Positions 1 through 11,080 of a stretch of DNA of 64,000 bases are shown piece after piece. The DNA is taken from contig VWZW01004119.1 in NCBI GenBank assembly GCA_013397115.1, positions 390,634 to 454,633 of the forward strand. The letters run 5' to 3'. Made by a program: the position numbers and the translations under genes. Under the pieces are notes generated by a model. It made no database searches and was not told the origin of the DNA. It worked only from the letters and a program-made list of their open reading frames with translations. Numbering within the stretch: position 1 is the stretch's first letter; each line of letters starts with the position of its first letter. This DNA is from Edolisoma coerulescens. Its lineage: Eukaryota; Chordata; Aves; Passeriformes; Campephagidae.

Positions 1-1746
1 AAAAAAAAACCAAGCTTAAAACCAGAGAAAGAAATCGCATCGTTGTTGTGGTTGTTGAGATGCCAGCTGAAAAGGAATCATTATAAAGAGGCTGATACTT
101 TCGGGGGGAGACAGAGGACTCACCCGAATGATCCCAGTTAAGGGCCTTAACAGAGAGGCGGCTTTCACGGCTCTTTGGAACTGGTGAGTCTCCCTGCTTG
201 GCTGGGTTTGAATTGTGTGTTACTGCAGTAACATTTCACAAATAGGGACACCCCTCCTCTTAAAAACTGTTTGCTCCCGAAATAGCAACACAATTTAGCA
301 ATATTTTGTATCAAGACAATTACATTGTAGTATTATTGTAGTCTTAGTACCTCATTAAAACAAAAAAATGTTAAATCCTTATTTTGTTGAACACAAGAGA
401 TGAATAGTAAATATTGATTTAGAATGAATGCAAACATTTCCCTAGGAGTGGATAATTACAGCCTTTCTATGCAAAACACTTATATTTGAAGAAGCACTTC
501 ACTTACTTTGCCATGTGGTATACATTCTTTAGTACATTTTAAATTATACGTTGTCCTGGACAGTGTCTGCTCTATAATTTCTTGTGTCTCTACACCAGAG
601 TCAGTATGTAATTTTAAACTGCAAACTTTCTGCCAACGAGAAGGGGAGAACAAGCTTAACTCTTTCCCTTAGCTGGGCTCAGAAATCAATTCAGACTGCA
701 CACAGAGTCCTACGACCAGCGAGCTCAGGGCTCGAGCAGCAAGGAACGAGTTTGGAGTAGCTGGAATTTAACAAAGATGCTGCTCCCAGCAGTCCTCGTT
801 TTCACACGGCATTTTCTGATTACGTCCGAGGCTCCATGTGCTCCACTTTCCAGCCAGATCACAAGGAGTCCAAAAGTTGGAACAAAAAACTCGACTTCCA
901 GAGAATTCACAAATGAACTGAGCATGTGAAAAAGAGCACTGAGGTTGAGCACGTTCGAATGCGTAGCTCAAGGAAATAATTTATTCTACTTATTTTGGCA
1001 TTCAGATGGGCAGTTCCTTTGCAGACTGACATGGGAGAGAATCAGCTCTTTCCAAGGAGGGTCAGGCACCCCTATGGTGCTTCATGAAAGTAGGGGACAG
1101 AGTTTACACTCCAAACCCTACAGCCTTTGTCAGCCATTTTAAACTGTGTACATCTAGTAGGTTGAAAAACTGGAATACAAAATTCATAATCAGGCAACAT
1201 GAATGTGAATACAATATGCCCCTGTAGTAACTTGAGAGATTAATCCAAATGAGTTATGAATTTTGTAATCTCATATAACCACAAGCACCCTCACTGCATA
1301 TATTTTATGGGCCAAGTTTTCCAAACCTGGGACCTTGCACCTAAATGACTTTTTTTTCATAAATATTTATGCCCTCGTCTCCCCATCCCAAAACAGAGAA
1401 AAGCTTAAATGGATATTTAAACTCATCCTAGTTTAAGCAGCATTTAAGGATGCATTTAGAGCCCCTTGACACATCATGCAAAGAGAGGGCTCTGTGTGTT
1501 GCTGGATGCAGAAACTTTAGGCCCCACAGAAGATTAGACACTGTGGTTAATTCGTTGCAGTAATGAGCAGAGCAATGGTACTCAAAGGAAGAGCAAACAG
1601 GAGCTGAATGTGATTCCAGACATTGACCACAAATTGCATCAACTAACCCAGCACTGGATAAAGCACAGCCCTGGCAGGAGGCTCTTACATGTGCCATATA
1701 CTCTGATATCTCCAACTTTTCCTGTAAAACTTACAAAGCAGGCTGT
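1..1746. other. Unique A+T-rich non-coding sequence
   Basis: I recognise no gene, RNA or mobile element here. The first bases are a run of A whose start lies outside the window, so it may be the tail of a feature to the left. Short open frames of 65-95 codons on both strands at 725-1142 and 1428-1715 overlap one another and have no recognisable domain. Confidence 0.6.
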
Positions 1747-2007
1747 AGCTACAGGACAAGAGGAAACTGCCTCAGGCTGTGCCAGGAGAGGTTCAGGCTG
1801 GATATTGGGAGGAATTTCTTCACTGAAAGGTTGGGCAAGCTGCCCAAGAGGTGGTGGACTCACCATCCCTGGAGGCGTCCAAGGAATGACTGGACGTGGC
1901 ACTCAGCGCTCTGGTTTAATTGAAGAGGTGGAGATTGGTCAAAGGTTGGGTTCGGTGATCCTGGAGGTCTTTTCCAACCTTAATGATTTTATGTTCTATG
2001 ATTCTAC
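1747..2007 (+). mobile_element. CR1 LINE fragment, 3' end (older type)
   Basis: This is a 5'-truncated CR1 non-LTR retrotransposon in plus orientation. In order it shows the diagnostic pieces of the avian CR1 3' end: the ACAAGAGGAAACTGCCTCA block, GGATATTGGGAGGAATTTCTTCACTGAAAGG split over 1800-1830, a GAGGTGGTGGACTCACCATCCCTGGAGG-like block, and GGAGGTCTTTTCCAACCTTAATGATT followed by a degraded ATTCTATG-type tail ending near 2007. No reverse transcriptase region is left. It differs in many places from the younger copies in the window. A plus-strand open frame of 165 codons (1610-2107) runs through it and is therefore not a gene. Confidence 0.9.
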
Positions 2008-2267
2008 AGGTCTTGCGTCCCCACATGTACACTGGCAGACTCACGTTTGCTCACAAAGCACATCCCAGTGTTACTCCTGCTGGATTTTTAGCCAGGAAAT
2101 CCATTGAGTGTCTACTGCTGTAGAAGAGTTAAATATAGGTTTAAGGAAATATTGTTATATTAGGGGAGAGGTGGAGGGAAGGGAAAGAAACTAGATAAAT
2201 TTGAAATGAAATAGATTTTACTATTTCAAAATAATTCCCTGGACAGGGGGAAAGGGAAGAATGAATT

Positions 2268-2284
2268 AAAAAAAAAAAAAAAAA
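2268..2284. repeat. Poly(A) run, 17 bases
   Basis: An uninterrupted run of 17 A follows GAATT. It has no recognisable retroposon body next to it, so it is either a simple repeat or the tail of a decayed insertion. Confidence 0.9.
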
Positions 2285-4000
2285 GCTTATCAAAATACAG
2301 CAAGTTCTAACTGAAACAGCAAAAGATTGCTGGGAAAAGCAATGAAATGCTGATGCCCCTTATTTTCTCCAAGATCTTTCTCATGAGCCTCACACTTCAC
2401 CCACCACCAAACCCTTTCCACACTGTGGTTTTATCCGGCAGCTGATCATAAGGAGATGCATTTCCCTAACGTGTGCTTCCTTAGGCACAGCTTTGTACTT
2501 CCCGAGAAGCTTAGCAGAGCATTAAGGCAAGAGACTTCAATCCTGTGGGCAAAGTTATGTGTCTGCAAGGAAAATATTCAACCTCCCCACTTGGCACCTA
2601 CCCCTGTGCTATTTGGAGGCAGCCCCATCTCCACAGCAGCACCCAGGATAGTCCTGCTCAGAGCGACTGAAGAAACCTTCCACTGGAATTTACTGGCTTT
2701 AAAGTAACTTCTTCCCTTTGCCCCCTATTCCAAGGATTTGCATAACCATAGGGGAGAAGACGACGCGAGATAAAAATAAATGTGGCCGCTGCGGATCCAA
2801 AATCAAGGGGAAAGTGTCAGGGCAGTGTTTTGCTTTGGGTTTTAGTGGAGACAAAATAACTGAAACTACTAGGAAAGATAACGTATGACTAAGAAAATTC
2901 CCTGAGCAATCAGAGGATGTGTTTTCAGCTTTTTTACATTCTAGTTTTATTTTCTCACAGCAATGAAATAGGATGAGATTGGAGTCCCATGACCAAGCTG
3001 GCGCAAACCACGCACCCTACCTGGATAATCACGGACTGTAAATCATCATTTTATAAGAATTTAACTTTTCAGCTTCCAACATAATCAAACATAGCGGTGA
3101 GGGGGCCACTAATCATGACAAAAAATATACTTCAGCTTCTTTCTTGAAGTGCCAACTCCAATAAGTTCTCCAAGTGAAATTAAATGCATGCTCTTATTCC
3201 AAACCACAGTTTCCCCCTGGGATGGCCCGATCTCAAGTGGGGGCTGAAAGGCCAGTTGTACCACAGCCCAGGGTTACACCCATTTTTGCAGTTTTTTTTA
3301 ACTACTGCATGTAGTATAAATTGTATCCCAGCCCACTCAGTGACTGAGCTTTCCAGCGTTGGTAATAAAAAAAGATGTCTTCATAGTTTCCACATTCCAG
3401 CACTAACGAGTGGGCCAGTCCATATCTTCCCTCGGTTTCTCACAGTTTTGTGTTTGTTTGCTTTAAAGGCTTCTCTGCAAAGCTAAGGGCAGAAAAGAAA
3501 GAAAGATCTGGTGTGTGGCGTAAGTGACGGTTGGCGCCGAGTCTGAGAACAGTAACAAAGAGTCATTTTAGAGTGGAAATTAAAGTGGAAAAGACCCATT
3601 AGCCCATGTGCTCCGTGTCCCTGCCAATGCGAGGGTGCTCCACGGAGTGATGCTTTTTCGCGGGCTCAGCACCAAACTCCCTGCTACTGCCACCAACGCC
3701 GAAATCGGGACATTTGAGTGCAAAACGCAGCCCCTGACATCCCAAACCCTCAAAGAGAGCGTTCCACCTCCTGAAGCCTCCCAGAGACTGAGCATCGCCT
3801 CTCCAATGCTGCAGGGGGCCAGGAGGACCCTGCCCTGGCCAGTCTTCCCGCAAAGGAGCTGGTCGTGGTGTCGGCGTGCCAGCTGCTGCCCTGCCACCAC
3901 ACCGGCCAAAGCAAACATCACACCATGCAAATTTATAACAAAAAGTGGAGCAGAGGCCAAACACAATGCCCTCCTGGTGGGAGGAAGTGTGGAGACAAGA

Positions 4001-4046
4001 CTTTTCCCTTTTTTTCCCCTTCTTTTTTTTTCTCCCCCTTCTTCTT
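4001..4046 (+). repeat. 46-base polypyrimidine tract
   Basis: Every base from 4001 to 4046 is C or T, in alternating T and C blocks. Such homopurine-homopyrimidine tracts can adopt triplex (H-DNA) structure and are often length-variable. It sits in the locally G+C-richer part of the interval, with no gene beside it. Confidence 0.85.
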
Positions 4047-4515
4047 GGAAGGGAGGAGAAATGTTTCTTGGCTCCTCACTGTGAAATACAGCAGTGGCAA
4101 GGGAAAGGGAGCAAATCCAGGCATTGGCTTCTGCAGATATCGATCTCTGTGCACTCTGAAGTGGATTGTGACCTTTGTCAACCTCACCCCCAGCCAGAGA
4201 GAGGGGTCAGGGAAGACTGTCTGAGATGGAAATAGCCGTTTTAGTCACTTTTTAACCTTGCAGTCCCTCACAGGGGTATGAAATCCTGGAGATCATACAG
4301 ACTCTGCAACACAAGGCAATCGCTGCAGCACGGTGGGCAAATTGGAAGGAAAGGGTGGAGTGGGGTCAAGTTTTTCCATCCCAGTTCCCAGATCATCTCC
4401 AGAAAGCTGATGGCATAGAGGGGAGTTAGCAAGGGTGAAGTCCTTTGCCTGTGGCATGAGTCAGATGTAGAGGCAAAAGAGAACAGTGGAAGCACGAACG
4501 GGCTCACACTACTGC

Positions 4516-4530
4516 AAAAAAAAAAAAAAA
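4516..4530. repeat. Poly(A) run, 15 bases
   Basis: A run of 15 A is followed by GAAATAAAAA. It is a simple repeat with no recognisable retroposon attached. Confidence 0.9.
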
Positions 4531-5700
4531 GAAATAAAAAGGAGTAATTTTATGCTTTAACAATACTGGCACTCAGGAAAGATGCAGTTCTTGAAAGCTG
4601 TCATGTGTTTGGGACTCCAGTATTCCCCTCCAGACACATCCATCCTCCATTCACAGGACTGATGGCCAACGCATTCAGGGCTAACTCGGCGCATTCCTGA
4701 TCCCTGGGACCCGCTCTGCGTGTGCAGAAGAACTTCTCACAATGCAGGCAGTTGATCTGCACACACTGCAGGCTTTGTCCAGGACTTCTCCACGTCAGGC
4801 ATCCAAACTGGAGCTGCTGAAGTCCGGAAACAACCCAGACAAATAGCAAAACCACTATTTCTCTGCATGCAGAATATTTTTAAGCAGAATAAGGGCACTT
4901 CCATTATCTCGGCTGTGTAGGGGAAGAACCTTAAAAGACCACGACGAGAGTGTGAGCACTCAGCAGACAGGCCAGCCAGGGAACAAGCCTCTGTATCAAA
5001 TGATACTTGTGGCTAGGAGGAACAAATCCGAATTTCCTAAGCACAGAGAAGGCTCGCAGGACTGGTGGAGACGGTACTTACCATGCGAAAGTGTTAACAA
5101 GCAGTGAAAGAACTGAAGCACATCTAATTAAAAATGCATACCAAGGCATAAAGACAGAGTACAAGAGTAAACAAATGGCAGAGACCAGATTTGTTTGCAA
5201 TAAATGAAGAGGAAAACACCACACAATGCAAACTCATCCAGCACAGAGGATACGGAGGAAGGCGGGCAGGGAAAGGCATGGCTCCTCAAAAACCTCCCAA
5301 AGCAAAGTGCAAGGCCAGGGAAAAGCACGTGGCATACCCTAGCATGGATGAGCGGGACAAAGGGGTGGAACTGGTTCCAAGACACCATCCTTGGTAGGAA
5401 CATTTGCCATTTCCAAACAGGTACCACACTGCAATATGGATAAACCAAAAGTTGCTGGCAAGCAGAGCTCCAGCTCAGCACGAACAGTCCACCACGGGAC
5501 ACACAACAAAACAAGGCCTTCTGGAAAAGAGTACATTTTAATATTTCTGCTGTAAAATATCTAGAGATTGGCAGGAGGATACTGAGTTGGGCCAGGAGGC
5601 TGGGGCTTTCTTTTTTACTGGCTGGATGCACAGAGTTCGTGGCTATTTACGAGTGGCACTGCCCCATCTGCATTGGATTTTCAGAAATAAAAAGATCTTC

Positions 5701-5900
5701 AAATCTTAGTATTATTTGAGTTGGAAGGGACCTTGAAGTTCATCTGTTCCATCCCCTGCCATGGGCAGGGACATCTTCCACTATCCCAGGGTGCTCCAAG
5801 CCCCATCCAACCTGGCCTTGGACACTTCCAGGGATCCAGGGGCAGCCACAGCTTCTCTAGACACCCTGTGCCAGGGCCTCACCGCCCCCACAGGGAAGAT
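5701..5900 (-). mobile_element. CR1 LINE fragment, 3' end (younger type)
   Basis: This is the minus-orientation 3' end of CR1. Read on the plus strand it starts with a degraded terminal repeat and GAGTTGGAAGGGACC. It then continues through the CCTGCCATGGGCAGGGACAT block, CCCCATCCAACCTGGCC, CACTTCCAGGGATCCAGGGG and GTGCCAGGGCCTCACC. The copy is close in wording to those at 13990, 32606 and 36001, which suggests one relatively young subfamily. It is truncated at about 200 bases, before any coding part of the element. Confidence 0.93.
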
Positions 5901-8411
5901 GTGCCATTAGAAGAACTCTTGCATCCAGGAAATACCAACATCCTCCACTGCTGGTATGTTCATCATTCCTGATTCTGAACAACACTGGAAAACAAAGCCC
6001 TGACGCTCTGCCAAGACTTGCTATGTCACACCTTAACCACAAGGAAAACATGGGCTCTCCAGGGCCAGCAGGAACTCAGGCTCATTGGCAGCAGCTTCTC
6101 CTGTCTTCCCTCACCCCAGTCACGAGGCCACCTTCCTTTCTTCCATAATTTTCTTTCTTTTAGGTCCTGCAGCACTGAACAATGGTGATCACACCATTTC
6201 CCAGAAGCAGCGTTTGCTTGATTACTGCAGAGCACTGTCATCTGTTTGTTTTTTCAACACATGATAGGCCACTGCCTTCATCCCCTTGGGATTCCCAGCC
6301 AAGCGCAGTTCCCATCCAAATGGGGATAGAAGTTCAATTTTATTTCACGGTTTTGTCTTCCTTACAACAAATCTTTTCTGACAGTGTTTTCTGACTGCTA
6401 AACTGTTCCGTTTTGAGCGATTGATCTAAAACATCTGTCCTTGAGATTAAAAGCAACGTTGAAGGGATACTGCGACACTATTCCAAAGGTGTGGAAGTTT
6501 TTGAACACCAAACTAGTAAGCAACAGGAGGAAACTTTTAGGAAAACTCAGGCACCTCACCACTTGGATTTTGCGGCATGCGTCGTTCCCCAGAAAGTTTT
6601 GCCAACTGCCACATAATACAGGAAGTCGTGCTTCAAAATATTTAAGGTTGCATTTCTCACCATTTCCTTCTTATCTTTCATAAGGCTCACATTTTAAAAT
6701 GTCAGCCTACATATGGGAATGTTTAATCTCAAGGATGCTGATCCTTTGGGAAGCTTTTTTAATCTTCTCCTAAAGTTGGGGGTTTTGTTGGTTTTTTTCT
6801 TTCCCCTTTGCTTCTCTCTTCTCTTAATGGTTTGTTTCTGTTTAGGCTGTACCTCATTTCTTAGCTGCTTTTAAACTCCCCAGCCTCAAGCTTTTCTCCC
6901 CTTAAAGAGGAATTATATGCACCTTTTGTAATACAATTGAAGGCCGGAATATTACATTGCCCTGATATTTTAGTTTTCCAAGAAATACAATAAAATGATA
7001 AAACAGCAAATTTAATTCAGAACATTTAAACTGTGAAAGTTTGTGTGCAGTGGATGCACAGTGTTAGTTCTGCAATGGGCCTGAATACCAATCCCAATGT
7101 TTGGCATTACATTTTTGTTTAAATTCCGTTACTTCCGCTTGCCCATATTACTGCATTTATTTTTAGTGCGTGTGTTCCTTACTGCCAATTTAAATTCATT
7201 TAATGTTAGGCCCACGACAGTTTTTCAATACCTTTCTGTTATTTGGCTGTATAATTAACTTTCCAAAATATGATTTATTTTAGTTGAGTTAAGTTTTGGC
7301 AAGAAAGCAGGGGGCATGGGGGGTTCTTCAAGCACAAATTTACTACTGGCAGCACTGCTATGAATGGCATGGAGACCAGCATCAGAAATCCATCTTATTC
7401 ACAGAAAGGGCAAATCCACTGGGGATTAAGTGTAGCCCCTCTCCACCCTCCCCTTCCCTGTCCCCCTTGGCTACCCTCCATTTACCAGCTCAGACATGGA
7501 ACTGAGACTTATTCCTTGATTCAGAAAAAGGAGCTATTAGAAGGCAACACCAGTTCCGAGTGTGCTGGACTCCGTCCAGGCAAAATTTGTTCATTTCTTA
7601 ATAATAACAACATTGCATCCTTCTAGGTCATTAATAAATAAAGGGTTTGGAGGGGAAATAAAAGGATTTTTCATTTTTCCTTTACTAAATGAAACTATTG
7701 CTGTAAAGGCCCTACATAATTCGCAGTAACCTGTGGTATCATAATAAACTGTGTTCTTTGGCCCCAAGCTCGTACAGTGCTTAACAATATGTTTAACTGA
7801 GGGAGTGAATGTGACTCCCATTTAGAAAAATAAAGAGAGATATTTCCCTGCCTTTCAGGAAGAACATATGGGCCAATATTTAGACATTTGGGCACCTGTG
7901 CACCTTGACTCTGGGAAACAACCACGGTGAGGTCAGTGACAACCAAAAGTACCAGATTCTGCATATTGTAGAAGATGTTTTATGCAAAGCTTTCTTCAGA
8001 AAACTCCTAATCACATCAGGAATGGACTTGGGATATCTTCCCCCACAACACCAGTGGACCAAAAAGAGCAGCCATCTCTGACAAGTGTTTTAGACTTTCT
8101 CCTTCAGGCTCAACAACCTGTCTGTGTGGATGGGAGCAGTCCTGGACACCAAACAAAAAGCCAGTATCACACAAAAAACCCTCCATCAGCAGTTCCAAAA
8201 GCTATAATGAAATAAATTCTATTTGCTATAATGAAACTGCAAAATTATATAATGAGGAATATATATATGTATATTTATATACACATAAATATATCCATAT
8301 AGGCTGAGCATCAACAGACACCCGTCCCACATACCAACACTGTCTCATGGGTTGTCTCTAGAACAGATCCTTTTGGAATAGGTGGTTTTCTGGGAATAGT
8401 TTTCTATATCT
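5901..8411. other. Unique A+T-rich non-coding sequence
   Basis: No gene or transposon is recognised. The 6900-7270 part is strongly A+T-rich with many TAAT/ATTA cores and no obvious repeat, so it could include a conserved element, but no single motif is decisive. Open frames here are all under 90 codons and unremarkable. Confidence 0.55.
8258..8302. repeat. TA/CA-type imperfect microsatellite
   Basis: A low-complexity run of ATATATAT, GTATAT, TTATAT, ACACAT and AAATATAT units. It is an interrupted dinucleotide repeat with partial self-complementarity. Confidence 0.8.
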
Positions 8412-8680
8412 TCTGATAGGGACCTTTAAAAGCCATCTAGTCCAAACCCCCTCCAACAAACAGGGACATCTTCAACTAGACCATATTGCTCAGAGCCCCA
8501 TCCAACCAGACCAGGAAGAGGGCAGCCACCACTTCTTGGGACAACCTTCTTCACTGTTTTATCTCCTTTATTAAAAAACTACTTCCTTATTTCCAAGCTA
8601 ATCCAGCTCTCTTTCAGTTTATCCCTTGTCCTATCACAACCGGCCCTTCTAAAAATTTGCCCCCATCTTTCTTACAGGGG
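8412..8680 (-). mobile_element. CR1 LINE fragment, old and diverged
   Basis: This is a minus-orientation CR1 3' region in recognisable order: AGGGACCTTTAAAAGCCATC, the CAGGGACATCTTCAACTAGACC block, GAGCCCCATCCAACC, a decayed equivalent of the AACTTCTCTGGGCAACCT block, CTCTTTCAGTTTATCCC, CTTGTCCTATCACAACC and a TTCTTACAGG end. Many substitutions and small indels separate it from the other copies, so it is probably an old insertion. The 78-codon plus-strand frame at 8486-8722 is a by-product. Confidence 0.85.
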
Positions 8681-9905
8681 AAAACATGCACAGTCTTGAC
8701 CCTTTGGCGTCTGGCAGCCTGAGGATATGATGGGCACCATGTAGATCCCTGCTCTTCCTTCTGTTTCCTCCTGTGATGGAACACTGATGAATGCAATCAC
8801 GTATCTTTTGGATTATTATTAATCTACACGCAAGAATGCGGTCCTGAACCTTCAGAAAAAGCCATCACACTCATAGTTTTAAGATACAGTATGACCCTGA
8901 GGAGTCCTGCCTTGCATCCAACTCATCAGACCCTCCAGGAAGAGGTGAGGTTTCATGGTGACAATGTGGCTGTGGAATGGGGTCAGCTGCAGACTCTCCC
9001 AGTCTCACCTTTCCCATGTGGAAAACAGGATGTCACTCGATGATGTCTCATGCCTTTCCCCTGGTCAGACTGAGAAATGGGGACACTGCACATCCTCTTA
9101 CACCACTCAGCTGCAAAACTGGTGTGGGGCTTTGAATAATTAACAGGAACGACCAGCCGTGGCTGCTTACAGGAGTCATCAAGAGAGATTAGCTGGAAGC
9201 AAGTACTGATGCTCTTAAACTTCTTATGTCTACAGCTGGCCTTGTTTTTTTCCTCCCTGTTTCATTTAGCACCAAATCCTCCAGGTGCTTACAGGGCAGA
9301 GCTGTACTGGGGGCTGGTCCCCGTTGCCACCCCAGAGCTCAGTCCTGCTCAGGGGCTGCCCCTCTGCAGGTCTGCTCCCTACATCAACATAACTCCCCCA
9401 GCTCGATGGTATCAGGTTCAAATTCCCTGGATTTTGTTTGTTGCGCCATAAAAAGAACATGGTAGCTGCAGTCCATCATGCTAAATCATTTTAGCACCTC
9501 CTTTACCCTACATAGACTTACAGTGCTGAGAGCACATTTGTATTTTTCTCCTGCTGCTTTGGATTTATACAAAAAATGCCCCAATTTCCATTTATTTGTG
9601 ACAGAATATTGCCTGTCTTCTTGTTTTATCTTTTCAGCTTAAGAAAAATAACATAGGACATGATCACCACTAGCAAGACAGCACGTTCTATATAACTTCT
9701 CCCGCTGTGTTGTTTTATTTACCAGCTTTCAAATCCCTAACCTTCCTCTCTCCAACTTCCTTTTAAATGAAAGGATCCTCTTGTCTCTGTGAAGTTCTTA
9801 TCATCTGCACTGGTTTGCGTGTTAAAGTTTCAGCATCTATTTAGTCAGTGATGGTTATTCTGCTTAATGACTCCTATACCCCTGTTAATACTCTTTTATC
9901 TGGCT

Positions 9906-9983
9906 CTAATATTTTAAGATCTTGTCTAATATTAATGCTAAATGCTAATATTAAAGATTTGCTACTAATATTTTAAGCTCTTG
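9906..9983. repeat. Local direct repeat, about 19-base units 59 bases apart
   Basis: CTAATATTTTAAGATCTTG at 9906-9924 recurs as CTAATATTTTAAGCTCTTG at 9965-9983, with one mismatch. Further partial CTAATATTAA units lie between them at about 9926-9955. This looks like slippage or local duplication of an A+T-rich unit. Confidence 0.85.
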
Positions 9984-10619
9984 CTGGTAGTGTACTAATG
10001 TTCGGGGAGGTGCTTGGGAGTTATTGTGTTGGAAGGACCGCTGGATAAATTTTAACAGCCTTTGTGAGTACTGCATAGAAATCTAGGCAAAATAACTGGA
10101 ATAGAGGGACAGGTTTTAGCAATTTATTTATGGAGTGTCTTGCCAGCAATGAGCTCAGAATCAGGTTGAAAATGTACGTGTCTGTGTGGGCATGTGAGTG
10201 TGTGTCTCTCTGCATCTCTCCAATAAACCAGAACAGAGAAAAATAACCCCAGTGTGAGGCAGAGGTGGGGGACACCTGCAGCCTCTCCTGCATCAGGGTA
10301 CAGCCAGTGCTGCCACTCCAGGTGATGCTACAGGGGCAGGGAAGGAGGTGGCTGCTGTCCCACAGGAATCCCAGCCTTCGGTATTGCTACTTCACCAATT
10401 TTTTCTATATACCTACAGACAGCCCCATTTATCTCTTGGCAATAGAACATCCTAAAGATTTAGGGAGGAGTAGGAAAAAAAAATTAAAAGATAAAAATTA
10501 AATTAAAACCTCCTATATTTCAATACCAGTTTATTAACACGAACCTCTGCCACATGCAAAGGGAGAACAGAATCCACTCTGCCTCTGAAGAACAACCTCC
10601 TCCACTAAAAATAAAATAC

Positions 10620-11080
10620 AGTGCAGCATTTATTTCACCACGGTTTAAGAGTTAATGAAAGATTTGCACCTGTACAGCTGTTGCAGACTGAAACGAGCTT
10701 GTGGAGCGAATGTGTTTTCTGGTTGAGACAGTTGTAAATGCCTTGAGTAAAAACACTGAGGACTGCTAATGGATAGGTTTATTTTAAAGCATGCCATCTG
10801 CTATCAATCATAGAGAAGTATAGGAAGCAAGTTTGGCTGTGCTCCCTCCTTGTGAGCCTGATAAAGATAGGGCTGTGGTACTCTGGAACATTTAGTACTC
10901 AAGAGAATAAAACATCAAACCTACTCAGCAGCTCCACTAACAATAATAAAAATGCCTCTGCCTAAAGGTGACATTCTGAATTTACGATTATTTGTGTCTA
11001 TAAAGTGTATTCTTTGGCTCCTGACTCATTCCGACTGTCTCACTACAAGAACAATACATTAAGCCTGCCTGAAGTAAATG
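10620..11080. promoter_or_regulatory. Candidate conserved regulatory block
   Basis: This repeat-free A+T-rich block has a dense set of developmental-type motifs. Two E-boxes sit 2 bases apart, CACCTG at 10667-10672 and CAGCTG at 10675-10680. A PBX/HOX-type ATCAATCA lies at 10803-10810, and there are several SOX/homeodomain-like cores (AACAATA, TTTATT). It lies in a gene-free interval. Motifs alone cannot show activity, so conservation across birds would be the deciding test. Confidence 0.35.

Larger units (their letters stand above)
2008..5700. other. Unique non-coding sequence with several chance open frames
   Basis: No gene is recognised. The 3600-4080 part is richer in G+C and carries overlapping open frames on both strands, of 158 codons at 3608-4084 plus and 128 and 121 codons at 3580-3966 minus. 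Mutual overlap and low-complexity translation argue against coding. A 167-codon minus frame at 5128-5631 and an 84-codon, cysteine-containing minus frame at 4601-4855 also have no recognisable family. Confidence 0.55.

Noticed and set aside
1610..2107. 165-codon plus-strand frame
   Set aside because: Half of it is the CR1 3' end, which is non-coding in the element itself.
4601..4855. Cysteine-rich minus frame ending in a GWMC-like stretch, reminiscent of small secreted proteins
   Set aside because: Cysteine spacing does not fit a family I can name, there is no convincing signal peptide or splice sites, and the resemblance is only a few residues.
5128..5631. 167-codon hydrophobic minus-strand frame that looks membrane-like
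   Set aside because: The hydrophobicity follows from reading A-rich plus-strand DNA as T-rich codons. Plus-strand frames overlap it and no family is recognised.
10003..10060. TGTTGGAAGGACC-like wording resembling CR1
   Set aside because: Only about a dozen bases match and the flanking order of CR1 blocks is absent.
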